A stretch of 64,000 nt of DNA from GCA-2684655 sp045105235. GTDB taxonomy: Bacteria; Planctomycetota; UBA1135; UBA2386. Position numbers and translations under genes: made by a program. Below are positions 45,157 to 53,828 of the stretch, in pieces. Below the pieces are notes generated by a model. The model was not told the DNA's origin. It saw only the letters and a program-made list of their open reading frames with translations, and did no database searches. The stretch lies in the NCBI GenBank assembly GCA_045105235.1, contig JBGCDH010000029.1, forward strand, positions 1 through 64,000, read 5' to 3'. How positions within the stretch are numbered: position 1 is the first letter of the stretch; every line of letters begins with the position of its first letter.

Positions 45157-46038
45157 ATGGAAGCCTGGATCGACCGTCGCTTCGCGTTCGACGTACCAAC
45201 CGCCCGCATCAGCAGCCTGCTGTCCCGGCTGCGAGGTGCACCGGCCAGAATCGCAGCGGCAACGCGCGCCGTTGCGACACAGCGGCTAAGCGAACGACCG
45301 GCACCGATAGCCTGGTCCGTGCAGGACCACGTCGGCCACCTCCACGACCTCGACACGCTGCACCTGACTCGACTCGACGAGCTAGCCAACGGCAGCGACG
45401 CGCTGTCCGCAGCGGACATGAGCAACCGCGCCACCTGGGACGCGAACTACCACGAGCAAACGTTCGAAGCTGTCTACGCGGCCTTCGCGGATCGCCGCCA
45501 CAAGCTCGTGGCCACACTGCAGAAGCTCGACGAAGACGCCCTGCAGCGTGCCGCACGGCACCCGCGGCTCGACGTGCCCATGCGCGCCATCGATGTAGCG
45601 TGCTTCTGCGCCGAGCACGATGACCACCATCTGACGCGCATCGACGCGCTCGCAGAGTCGGCCATCGAGGACCGCGCACATGATCAGGCGACCTCTTCCC
45701 CGTGGCGCGATTTGCCACAAGACACGCCCGTCGCCCTTCTCAAGCGCCATCGCATCATTGGACGCAACGCCATGATCTCGCGCCTTGAGCTGCGCCAGGG
45801 CTGTGACGTCGCGATGCACGATCACGCCAACGAACAGTTCACGTGCATCCTCAGCGGCAGGGTGCGTTTCCTGCTCGGCGATGGCGACACGAGAGAACTC
45901 GGCGCCGGCGAGGTCTTGCACCTACCGCCGTTCGCACCGCATGGCGCGATTGCCGTCGAAGACGCGATTCTGCTCGACGTGTTTGCACCGCCGAGTCCGT
46001 CGACGGGTCTCGATGACAGCTCCACGACTTCTTCTTGA
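45157..46038 (+). CDS. DinB-like domain fused to a cupin
   Basis: 293 residues. Residues about 1-165 are a DinB/DUF664-type four-helix bundle: WSVQDHVGHLHDLDTLHLTR, then a long helix, then ACFCAEHDDHHLTRIDAL, with the histidines (near HVGHLHD and EHDDHHL) in the positions that bind metal in this family. Residues about 195-285 are a small cupin (GCDVAMHDHANEQFTCILSG, then GDTRELGAGEVLHLPPFAPH), with the His and Glu pattern of the two cupin motifs. No signal peptide. Fusion of these two metal-binding folds in one chain is unusual. DinB proteins include thiol-dependent metalloenzymes, so a thiol or detoxification reaction is possible; no substrate is known. Confidence 0.83.
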   Translation: MEAWIDRRFAFDVPTARISSLLSRLRGAPARIAAATRAVATQRLSERPAPIAWSVQDHVGHLHDLDTLHLTRLDELANGSDALSAADMSNRATWDANYHEQTFEAVYAAFADRRHKLVATLQKLDEDALQRAARHPRLDVPMRAIDVACFCAEHDDHHLTRIDALAESAIEDRAHDQATSSPWRDLPQDTPVALLKRHRIIGRNAMISRLELRQGCDVAMHDHANEQFTCILSGRVRFLLGDGDTRELGAGEVLHLPPFAPHGAIAVEDAILLDVFAPPSPSTGLDDSSTTSS

Positions 46039-46223
46039 GAACGTCGCGAGCGCGCAAGCTCCGTGGCTGCGCGCTGCGCACGCGCCGCGCAACGCGTCCT
46101 CGCGACGATCGGTGCCCTGGAAACGACCTCACCCCGCCACCCTGCTTAAGACTCTCCGGCGCCAGCATCTGCCTTCTTCTCGTACGACTGGCCTCTCGAA
46201 GGCACGACTTGTCCTATGGAGAG

Positions 46224-48152
46224 ATGCCCACGCCAGCGGATACGAAGCGCAGCCTTTTCGAGTCGGCACACGCAACCTTGCATACCCGCGCCCTGATTTC
46301 CGCGGTATGCCTCATAGCATGCGCATGCAGCGCGGCAGCTCAGCAGCATGAGCGCGTGCGCGACGCGCTGACATCCCTTGCGCCCCACCCACGGCTGTTC
46401 CTGGCGGAAGCCAGCCTACAGCAGCTGCGCAGCGACAGCCGCAAGGACGAGACGCTGCAACGCTTCGCCGACCAGATTGTTCGCAACGCCGAAGAGCTGC
46501 TCGATGCAAACGAGCTGCGCTACCAAAAGCGCGGCCCGCGCCTGCTGCACGTCAGTCGCGAATGCCTGCTGCGCGTGCAGACGCTCGGCATAGCGTGGCG
46601 CTGGAGCGGCGAGGAGCGCTTTGCCACACGATGCCGGCGCGACCTGATGAGCGTCTGCGGGTTTGCCGACTGGAACCCATCGCACTTTCTCGATGTTGCC
46701 GAAATGACCCATGCGGTCGCACTCGGCTACGACTGGCTATTGCCAATTCTGCCCGACGCCGAACGTGTCGCGCTGCGGGATGCAATCGTTGCCAAGGGAC
46801 TACATCCCGGCCTCGATTGCTACCGAGGCAAGCGCGCCTGGTGGACAAAGTCCGCGTTCAACTGGAATCAGGTGTGCAATTCGGGCCTGCTGATCGGCGC
46901 GCTCGCGATTGCCGAACACGAGCCGAAGCTCGCCGAACAAATCGTCGCGTCAGCCGTGGCCTCACTGCCGATCGCGCTGGCTTCGTATGAACCGGACGGC
47001 GCGTGGATGGAGGGCCCCGCCTACTGGGGCTACGCGACGCACTACACGGCCTACGGGTTGGACGCACTGCGCACCGCGCTTGGCACCGACTTTGGCCTGA
47101 GCAAGCGGCAGGGCCTGCAACGCGCGGCCTGGTTTCCAATTTACACTGCAGGGCCGACGGGCATGTTCTTCAACTTCGCCGACTCCCGCGAGAAGTCCAA
47201 ACGGAGCCCCATGCCGTGCGTCTTTTGGCTCGCGCGCACCTACGACGAAAACGCGTTTGCCGCCGCGGAGCACGATCTATTGATGAGCGGCAAGGTCCGG
47301 CCAATGCACCTCGCATGGTATGAGCCGCCTACCGCCGCGCCGAAGTCACCGAAGCAGACGTCAACACAGAAGCCGAGACGTAGAACCGCGGAGCTCGCTC
47401 GCAAATTTGACGGCGATGTACCCGTCATCGTGTTTCGCAGCGAATGGGATCAGCCGGACGCTCTCTTCCTAGCGATCAAGGGCGGCTACAACAACGTCAA
47501 CCACGGCCACCTCGACCTCGGCAGCTTCGTGCTTGATGCGTTGGGCGTGCGCTGGGCGGTCGACCTCGGCTCCGACGACTACAACCTGCCGGGATATTGG
47601 CGCGGCGGCCGCAACGGCAAGCGCTGGAGCTACTACCGCCTCGGCTCCCACAGCCACAACGTGGTCACGCTAGATAGTCAGCAACAGGATCCACTCGGGC
47701 GCGCCAAGGTCACTGCGTTCTCGGCCGAGCGTTCGCACGTCGTCATGGATTTGCATTCGGCCTGGCCAGCGGCCAACCGTGCGCGCCGCGGCGTGCAGAT
47801 GGTCGATCGCTCGGTCTTGGTGCAGGATGAGTTTTTGCTTGAGGCGGCAAGCGAACTCATTTGGGGAATGACCACGCGTGCCGGCGCGACTGTGATCGAC
47901 GCAGGCAACACCGTGCGCCTTCGCCAAGACGGCAAAGAACTGCTGGTTCGCGCCCTAGCACCAAAGGGAGCGGTCTGGCGCACCCGCTCCGCCGAGCGCG
48001 ATCCTCCCGAGAAGCGCAACCAAGGAGTGACGCGCCTGGAGTTGGTCGTCAACGCCCGCGCCGGCGAGATCCGCATCGCTGTGCAGCTGACTCCCGCCTG
48101 GCCCGAGGGCAGCGCACCCCCACCCGAGCTTCGCCCACTGTCTGACTGGTAA
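46224..48152 (+). CDS. Exported heparinase II/III-like polysaccharide lyase
   Basis: 642 residues from the ATG at 46224, preceded by GGAGAG; the signal peptide core is RALISAVCLIACACSAAA. The N-terminal alpha/alpha toroid is visible as repeated helices (HFLDVAEMTHAVALGYDWLL, then NWNQVCNSGLLIGALAIAEH). The C-terminal beta domain has the family signature NHGHLDLGSFVLDALGVRWA with the key His, followed by SHSHNVVTLD. The fit to heparinase II/III-type lyases (PL8/PL12/PL15/PL21 group) is good and the length is normal. It would depolymerise an acidic polysaccharide by beta-elimination in the periplasm or outside. The substrate is unknown. It may complement the sulfatase on sulfated glycans (inference). 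In-frame sequence upstream of 46224 is not conserved-looking. Confidence 0.87.
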   Translation: MPTPADTKRSLFESAHATLHTRALISAVCLIACACSAAAQQHERVRDALTSLAPHPRLFLAEASLQQLRSDSRKDETLQRFADQIVRNAEELLDANELRYQKRGPRLLHVSRECLLRVQTLGIAWRWSGEERFATRCRRDLMSVCGFADWNPSHFLDVAEMTHAVALGYDWLLPILPDAERVALRDAIVAKGLHPGLDCYRGKRAWWTKSAFNWNQVCNSGLLIGALAIAEHEPKLAEQIVASAVASLPIALASYEPDGAWMEGPAYWGYATHYTAYGLDALRTALGTDFGLSKRQGLQRAAWFPIYTAGPTGMFFNFADSREKSKRSPMPCVFWLARTYDENAFAAAEHDLLMSGKVRPMHLAWYEPPTAAPKSPKQTSTQKPRRRTAELARKFDGDVPVIVFRSEWDQPDALFLAIKGGYNNVNHGHLDLGSFVLDALGVRWAVDLGSDDYNLPGYWRGGRNGKRWSYYRLGSHSHNVVTLDSQQQDPLGRAKVTAFSAERSHVVMDLHSAWPAANRARRGVQMVDRSVLVQDEFLLEAASELIWGMTTRAGATVIDAGNTVRLRQDGKELLVRALAPKGAVWRTRSAERDPPEKRNQGVTRLELVVNARAGEIRIAVQLTPAWPEGSAPPPELRPLSDW

Positions 48153-48254
48153 GTGCGGCTGGCGGGATACGGCGTCAGGCCCAATTCGTGGCGACCGCCA
48201 GAAGCAGAACGCTGAACAGCCTTTTGAGACACGCCGACTACGATCCGCGCTCCC

Positions 48255-48641
48255 ATGCATACCCCCAAGCACAAGAGCATCCCTGAACCAGCCGGCCACT
48301 ACTCGCCGGTTATCGGCCACAACGGCACCCTCTACATCTCCGGGCAACTGCCGATTGACCCAACCAGCAAGGCGGTTCCCGAAACGATCGAAGCGCAGAC
48401 GATCTTGGCGCTCGACAACATGGACAACCTGCTGCAGGCCAGCGGCAGCCGACGCGACCACGTCTTGCAGGTGCGCATCTACGTCAGCGACATCGAGCAC
48501 TGGGACCTGATCAACGCGACCTACGCCGAATGGTTCGGTAACCACAAGCCAGCGCGTGCAATCGTTCCGTGCGGCGCACTCCACTTCGGCTGTCTGCTAG
48601 AAATCGAAGCAACCGCCGCGATCGTCGACAACGACTCGTAG
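48255..48641 (+). CDS. RidA-family enamine/imine deaminase-like protein
   Basis: 128 residues. Fits YjgF/YER057c/UK114 (RidA) proteins throughout: a YSPVIGHNGTLYISGQLPID opening, then LLQASGSRRDHVLQVRIYVS, ATYAEWFG and the active-site signature KPARAIVP with Arg101, ending near Glu117 (LLEIEATA). Arg and Glu are the residues that bind and hydrolyse reactive enamine intermediates formed by PLP enzymes. It is cytoplasmic and probably a housekeeping damage-control enzyme. No linked PLP gene is in view. The gene lies between a heparinase-like gene and a convergent beta-lactamase gene. Confidence 0.93.
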   Translation: MHTPKHKSIPEPAGHYSPVIGHNGTLYISGQLPIDPTSKAVPETIEAQTILALDNMDNLLQASGSRRDHVLQVRIYVSDIEHWDLINATYAEWFGNHKPARAIVPCGALHFGCLLEIEATAAIVDNDS

Positions 48642-48728
48642 CGCAATGCGTGCCAGCGCGCTGCGACAGGCACGGGCTTGCTTACACTCAACTAGGACTT
48701 GGCGAAGAAACGAACCGCGTCGAATCCT

Positions 48729-49619
48729 TCAACGTGGCAGAAGATCCGCCGCGACACAGATGCGAGCAACTTCAGCGATCGCCGCTTCGACCGTTTGCCG
48801 ATCAGCCGTTGGGCGGTCGCAGTAGACGGCCAGCACGAGCGGCAGACGCCCCGGAGGCTCGACAAAGGCGATATCGCTGTAGATCGGCGAGCCATGCGTC
48901 GCGGTGCCCGTTTTGTTGCCAACAGCCCACCCGGACGGCACGCCAGCGCGCAGCCGGTCTTTGCCCGTTCGCGTTCCGGCCATCCAACGGCGTAGTAGAC
49001 CCGACAGCTTCGACTCTCGTTCGGAATACAGATGAAGGGCTAACGAATTCGCGATGCCCAACGGCGTCGTCGTGTCACGCAGATCCCCAGCGACGTTTTC
49101 GTTGAGATCACACTCGTAGCGGTCCAGGCGGGTCACGGCATCTCCGTGCCGGCGGCAGAAGGACGTCAAAGCAACCGGGCCACCGAGCCGCCTCAGCAAC
49201 AAGTTTGCAGCGACGTTGTCGCTCACTTGCACCGCGGCACGACAGAGCCGTTCGATCGGCAGACGCCCCCGGTCAAGATGCTGCCCAACGACCGGGGTGT
49301 ATGGCACAAGATCGGCGCGCGTGAATGGGATTTCCTCGTCGAGCGACAGCGCCCCCTGCGCCACCTCTTCCAGGAACGCCGCTGCCAGCAACACCTTGAA
49401 CGTCGAGCACATCGCGAAGCGCTCGTCACCGCGGTGTAGAGCGATCGGTCGCCCGTCAGCCTGGACAACCGCGACCCCGAGTCGGCCGCCGATCTGTCTT
49501 TCCAGCATGCGCAGCGATGCCGTCGTTTTCGTCGCGGCGTCGTTTGAAGCGCACGCGCTCAACAGCAGACAGGCGACGGTCAGGACGCGGCCTACCAGGT
49601 CGTGCCAGCAGGCATTCAT
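48729..49619 (-). CDS. Class A beta-lactamase-type enzyme, probable lipoprotein
   Basis: 296 residues. The lipoprotein signal is RVLTVACLLLSAC, with Cys23. Class A motifs are all present: STFK (Ser72, Lys75), SDN at 133-135, DRYECDLNE with Glu169 in the Omega-loop position, and KTG at 236-238. The length is as expected. It should open beta-lactam rings in the periplasm; substrate range cannot be read from motifs alone. It is an independent unit and no regulator of the AmpR or Bla-type is adjacent. No mobile element flanks it, so it looks like an intrinsic gene. Confidence 0.93.
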   Translation of the reverse strand: MNACWHDLVGRVLTVACLLLSACASNDAATKTTASLRMLERQIGGRLGVAVVQADGRPIALHRGDERFAMCSTFKVLLAAAFLEEVAQGALSLDEEIPFTRADLVPYTPVVGQHLDRGRLPIERLCRAAVQVSDNVAANLLLRRLGGPVALTSFCRRHGDAVTRLDRYECDLNENVAGDLRDTTTPLGIANSLALHLYSERESKLSGLLRRWMAGTRTGKDRLRAGVPSGWAVGNKTGTATHGSPIYSDIAFVEPPGRLPLVLAVYCDRPTADRQTVEAAIAEVARICVAADLLPR

Positions 49620-49703
49620 ATTCTCACTCCACTGTTGTCCAAGGGCATCGTGCTCTACGAATATCGGTGTTCCATGTCGTCCTCAAGCCAGATGCGCTGC
49701 TCT

Positions 49704-50396
49704 CTAGGCAGGCTTGCGCACGACCAGGTAGGACTTGGTCAATAACAGAAAACGCTCGCTGCGGATCTCACAGTCGGGGAACAGCTCCTGCAGCTGGCGA
49801 TAGTTGAGCAACCGCGTTGTGTCGACGCAGCGCTCGACCGTCCGCTTGTCCGGCCGGCTCATGAGACCCCACACCGTGAAGTTGCGCAGCAGACGCTTTT
49901 GCCAGCGGCTGGACAGCCAGTGGATGAACGGCGTCAGGTAGTGCGGCTCGAGAAAGAAGCAGCGCGCCGGCGTCTGGATGCAGAGGCCATGGGCAACGCG
50001 TCGTGCTTCTGCCGCAAATCGCTTTTGCTGTTCGTAATCGCCAACGTGCTCGATCACCGAGTTGGAGAACGTGATCTCAAACGACTTGTCTTCGTATGGC
50101 AGATCCGTGGCGTCCGCGATTTCGGTCGCGTAGCGCGCCGGCGTTTCGCGCGCGAGTTCGAGCGCGGACACGTTGGCGATCTTCACCGCACCGGGATAGC
50201 CCACCAGGCTCCAGTTGAACGCCGTGCCGCCGACATCGAGGATGCGCGTGTCGCCCGAGACGCCGAAATCCTGGACGAACCGCGCCATGCGCCGCTTGCG
50301 AAACGGCAGCATCAACTTGGACATCATAGTCAAGAAGGTGTCGAACCCGCGGCGGCGCATCGGTTCAGGAGAGGGTGCCGATTCGTGTTCGCTCAT
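49704..50396 (-). CDS. SAM-dependent methyltransferase (class I)
   Basis: 230 residues from the ATG at 50396 (the frame continues upstream to 50699 but those residues are not protein-like). Motif I is RILDVGGTAFNWSLVG, where the SAM-binding glycines sit. The motif II/III region is ATDLPYEDKSFEITFSNSVI followed by EHVGD. A basic C-terminal part (LLNYRQLQELFPDC) is typical of Methyltransf_11/25-type proteins that act on lipids, small molecules or glycans. No target can be assigned. It is followed downstream by the beta-lactamase gene on the same strand, with 84 bp between. Confidence 0.87.
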   Translation of the reverse strand: MSEHESAPSPEPMRRRGFDTFLTMMSKLMLPFRKRRMARFVQDFGVSGDTRILDVGGTAFNWSLVGYPGAVKIANVSALELARETPARYATEIADATDLPYEDKSFEITFSNSVIEHVGDYEQQKRFAAEARRVAHGLCIQTPARCFFLEPHYLTPFIHWLSSRWQKRLLRNFTVWGLMSRPDKRTVERCVDTTRLLNYRQLQELFPDCEIRSERFLLLTKSYLVVRKPA

Positions 50397-50763
50397 GGTG
50401 GTGCGCTCGCCGCAGCGGCGCCGCCCGAGCGCGCCGAGGATGCGATCCGCTGGACGCAGTCCAGATGGCTGTTGCAAGAAAGTAGCCGCTCGACTTGGCC
50501 AGAGAAAGGCACCGAAGTCATCCCGCGCCCGTGGTGTCAACCCGAATGCCGTTCGCGCAAACTCATCTCGCTCCGCCGCAGCCGATAGGTTCCGAGTCAG
50601 CATGCCCTGCCCTCCCCACGCGGGGCCTGGCCGACAAGGCATGGCGCGCAGCATCCCGAAGATCCGCCCGTCCGAATCCCAGATCCTCGGATACCCCACG
50701 GACCATGCGGACTAATGACAACACGGCTTCCGCCATTCGCTCCTAGACGACGAGAGTCCCCCA
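50397..50763. other. Intergenic stretch between divergent genes
   Basis: The promoters for the methyltransferase (minus) and the ELWxxDGT gene (plus) must lie here. An extension of the minus-strand frame is not family-like. No RNA gene or binding-site array was recognised. Confidence 0.4.
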
Positions 50764-53718
50764 ATGCCCCTACTGGCCCGCATCGTTCACGGTGCCGTTT
50801 TCGCGACAGCCTTCCTGACTGGCTCGACGACCGCACAAAAACTCGTGCGCGACTTTAGCCCCGGGGGCTTCCCCAACACGGCGACGTCCTTCGCCCAGCC
50901 AGCAGCGCCCCTCCCAAACGGCCGCGTGCTGTTTGTCTTCGCGACGCCCGAGTTTGGAACCGAACTGTGGGCGACCGACGGCACGCAAGCCGGCAGCCAG
51001 ATCGTCCTGGACATCGAACCTGGCCTGGCGGGTTCCTCGCCGGAGTCCTTCCGCGTCCTGCCGGGCGGCACCGTTTTGTTTCTCGCGCAGACTTCGCAAT
51101 TCGGCAAAGAACTCTGGCGAACAGACGGCACGGCACAAGGAACCTCACTCGTTCGAGACATCACGCCCGGCAGCGTGAGCAACTGGCTACGCCTGCTCGA
51201 CGTCGTCGGCAACGACCTGCTGATGATCGCCGACGACGGGATAACCGGTCCCGAGATATGGCGTACCGATGGCACACTGACCGGCACCACGATGGTTGCC
51301 GATGTGCATCCTGCGACGAGTCCATCAAGCCTAGGCCTAAGCCGCGCGAACTTCGCAGCCATCGCGGGAGCGCAGGCGGTCTTCCCCTACCGCGCAGCCA
51401 ACAACGCCTGGCAATTGTGGCGAACGGACCTGACCACCACCGGCACGGTGGTGGTGCGCAATCTGCTTAGCCAGAACTCCAACGCTCCCGGCTTCAGCAG
51501 CTTCGGCTCCGGCGCGCTGTTTCACAGCGGCAACGAACTCTGGATCACAGACGGCACTGCTGCCGGTACGGCCACCCTCTCGCCCGCGCGCGCCGCGCGC
51601 CCATTCGTCGACGGCACGACCGCCTACTTCTTTCACGCCAACGGCAACCTGTGGCGGACCGACGGCACGCAGACGGGCACGACCGAGGTATATGACCTCT
51701 CCGCAATCGGCCCGTTCGGCTACACACGCAGCTTCGTCAGCACGGCCCCTGGCCGACCGATCCTCTTTCGCGCCGGAACCGGCGCCGTGCCCGACCTGTT
51801 CGTGACCGACGGCACAGCCGCAGGAACGCAGCGCCTCACGTCGATCGAAATCTCTACAGGGAGCCTTTTCACACCAAACGTAGCGCTGCTCGGCAATCAG
51901 CGAATATTCACAGCTATCACCAGCAGCGGTGCAAGCCTTTGGAGCTGCGACGGCACCATCTCTGGAACCCTCGAAATCGCGCCCGTCAGCGGAGCGGAAT
52001 TCGTTCCCTTCCAAGGCGGTCTGCTGTTTCAGGGCACCGACCCGACGACCGGAAGTGAACTCTGGTTTACGGACGGCACCCCCGCCGGCACCAAGCTGGC
52101 CGTGGACCTGAAGCGTGATCTGGTTCCTACGAGCAGCACTCTGTCCCCCATCGCGACGTTTCGCGACGAGGCGCTCATGCTGGTCCGCGGCGCCGATGGC
52201 GCCGACCTATGGCTGAGCGACGGGACACCAAGCGGCACGCGACGCGTCACCAACACGCAAACAACCGCCGCGTTCCAGGCCGCAGCGGCGTCGACGGGCT
52301 CGAAGCTGATCACGCTGATCCAATCCAACTCGCCAAGCGTCGCCCAATTGTGGGCCTACGATGAGGCAAGCGACTCGCTGCAGCCCATCCCGATCGATTC
52401 GGTCCACCCTACGTTTGCCATAGGAAACAGCAAGTTGAGCGCCTTGGGGGACTCGGTCGTTTTTGCGGCCGCAACAGATGCAACCGGCGTCGAACCATGG
52501 GTCACCAACGGCACGCTCGCCGGAACACGACCTCTAGTCGACATCGCGCCCGGCCCGGCGAACGGCACAACCGGCGAATACTACGCCTGGCGTGGCCGCG
52601 CCTACTTCCGTGGCTTGAGCGGCGCTGGTGGCTATGAACCTTGGGTCACGGACGGAACGACCGCCGGAACGACGCAGCTCGTCGAGACCACCCCCAGCGC
52701 CGGCTATCTCAATGCAGTCGAATGGCAAAGCGCCGGCGACCATCTCTACCTCGCCGACCTCGTCACCTACGACATTTGGCAGCTCGATGGCACTCCCAAC
52801 AGCGCGGTCCTCATCGACCTGCCTGCCGCGGGGATCATCTCGACACAAGACCTGCACGCGAGCGGCGACGATCTTGTGTTCATCGCGTCCACCGGCACGG
52901 GAAGAGGCATCGTCCGGTGCGACACAAACACGTTCAGCTTCCAGAATCTCGCGCCAACGCTGTTTGCACTCGACATCACCCGCCTAAGCAACAGCCAGCT
53001 GCTTGTGCGGGGCACTGCCGGTCCGAGCCAAGAGATATGGGTTACCGACGGCACCGTCTCTGGGACGCAGTTTGTCGACAACTGGCAACTGACACCCAAC
53101 GCGCAAACAGCTACTCGGGTCTCGGATTCACGTGTGTTGGTCTCGCTCGATCGCCCTTCGGGTCGCGAACTGTATTCATTCGACGGCACCACCACGCAGC
53201 TCCTGTTTGATCTGGCACCCGGCGACTCGAATCCGAACAACTGGATACGGGCGGGCAACAAGATCTTGTTCGCCGCCGATGATGGAACAACCGGCAACGA
53301 GCTGTATGCGTTTGATCTCACGCTGCTGCAGGACTCCGCCGTCGCATCCTTCGGCTTCGGCTGCGCCGGCAGCGGCGTGCTGCCGCCAGATCTCTCCGTC
53401 GACGGCGGCGCCAGCGCGGGCGGTGCCACCGTCGACCTTGCCGTCGAAGGTGCTTTACCTAACGCCGTCGTGCTGTTTGGTCTGGCCGACGACCATGCCG
53501 CACTCGCGATGGCCGGCTGCCACCTGTGGCTCGGCGGCAACGCCTTCGCCATCGCCGCTGCCGCCGATGCGCAAGGACGTGCCACGACCCAGCTTCCGGT
53601 CACGCCAGCGCTCTTTGGCCTGCAGCTCTTTGCCCAAGGGTTCGCCGTCGATGCCAACGGACCGCTGCTCGGATTCCTGTCGGCAACAGCGGGGCTCGAA
53701 ATCGTGTTTGGGCCTTAG
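50764..53718 (+). CDS. Giant exported ELWxxDGT-repeat protein, first of two
   Basis: 984 residues with a signal peptide (VFATAFLTGSTTA). Roughly fifteen copies of the ELWxTDGT-GT type repeat cover most of the chain, for example GTELWATDGTQAGS, KELWRTDGTAQGT, EPWVTDGTTAGTT and GNELYAFD. They form propeller-like or solenoid strands. The last ~120 residues start FGFGCAG and hold AGCHLWLGG, the Cys-containing C-terminal domain found in other exported proteins here. No catalytic site is visible. Proteins with this repeat (NCBI name 'ELWxxDGT repeat protein') are known in Planctomycetota and Myxococcota. The next gene is its paralogue, 110 bp away. Confidence 0.9.
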   Translation: MPLLARIVHGAVFATAFLTGSTTAQKLVRDFSPGGFPNTATSFAQPAAPLPNGRVLFVFATPEFGTELWATDGTQAGSQIVLDIEPGLAGSSPESFRVLPGGTVLFLAQTSQFGKELWRTDGTAQGTSLVRDITPGSVSNWLRLLDVVGNDLLMIADDGITGPEIWRTDGTLTGTTMVADVHPATSPSSLGLSRANFAAIAGAQAVFPYRAANNAWQLWRTDLTTTGTVVVRNLLSQNSNAPGFSSFGSGALFHSGNELWITDGTAAGTATLSPARAARPFVDGTTAYFFHANGNLWRTDGTQTGTTEVYDLSAIGPFGYTRSFVSTAPGRPILFRAGTGAVPDLFVTDGTAAGTQRLTSIEISTGSLFTPNVALLGNQRIFTAITSSGASLWSCDGTISGTLEIAPVSGAEFVPFQGGLLFQGTDPTTGSELWFTDGTPAGTKLAVDLKRDLVPTSSTLSPIATFRDEALMLVRGADGADLWLSDGTPSGTRRVTNTQTTAAFQAAAASTGSKLITLIQSNSPSVAQLWAYDEASDSLQPIPIDSVHPTFAIGNSKLSALGDSVVFAAATDATGVEPWVTNGTLAGTRPLVDIAPGPANGTTGEYYAWRGRAYFRGLSGAGGYEPWVTDGTTAGTTQLVETTPSAGYLNAVEWQSAGDHLYLADLVTYDIWQLDGTPNSAVLIDLPAAGIISTQDLHASGDDLVFIASTGTGRGIVRCDTNTFSFQNLAPTLFALDITRLSNSQLLVRGTAGPSQEIWVTDGTVSGTQFVDNWQLTPNAQTATRVSDSRVLVSLDRPSGRELYSFDGTTTQLLFDLAPGDSNPNNWIRAGNKILFAADDGTTGNELYAFDLTLLQDSAVASFGFGCAGSGVLPPDLSVDGGASAGGATVDLAVEGALPNAVVLFGLADDHAALAMAGCHLWLGGNAFAIAAAADAQGRATTQLPVTPALFGLQLFAQGFAVDANGPLLGFLSATAGLEIVFGP

Positions 53719-53828
53719 CACCCGCCATCCGATGCAAAAAGGGCTACGCGCCCGACACATCCCCCGATCGTCCACATGCATGGAGGGCACTACGGAGTAG
53801 CTACAGGTAACCCCTTGCCGAGCAATCC

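Noticed and set aside
48729..49619. Idea that the class A beta-lactamase is recently acquired
   Set aside because: No transposon, integron or composition break was seen around it; it appears to be a resident gene.
49704..50699. Longer version of the methyltransferase starting at 50699
   Set aside because: The first ~100 residues are rich in Arg and Gly and look non-coding; family sequence begins after the ATG at 50396.
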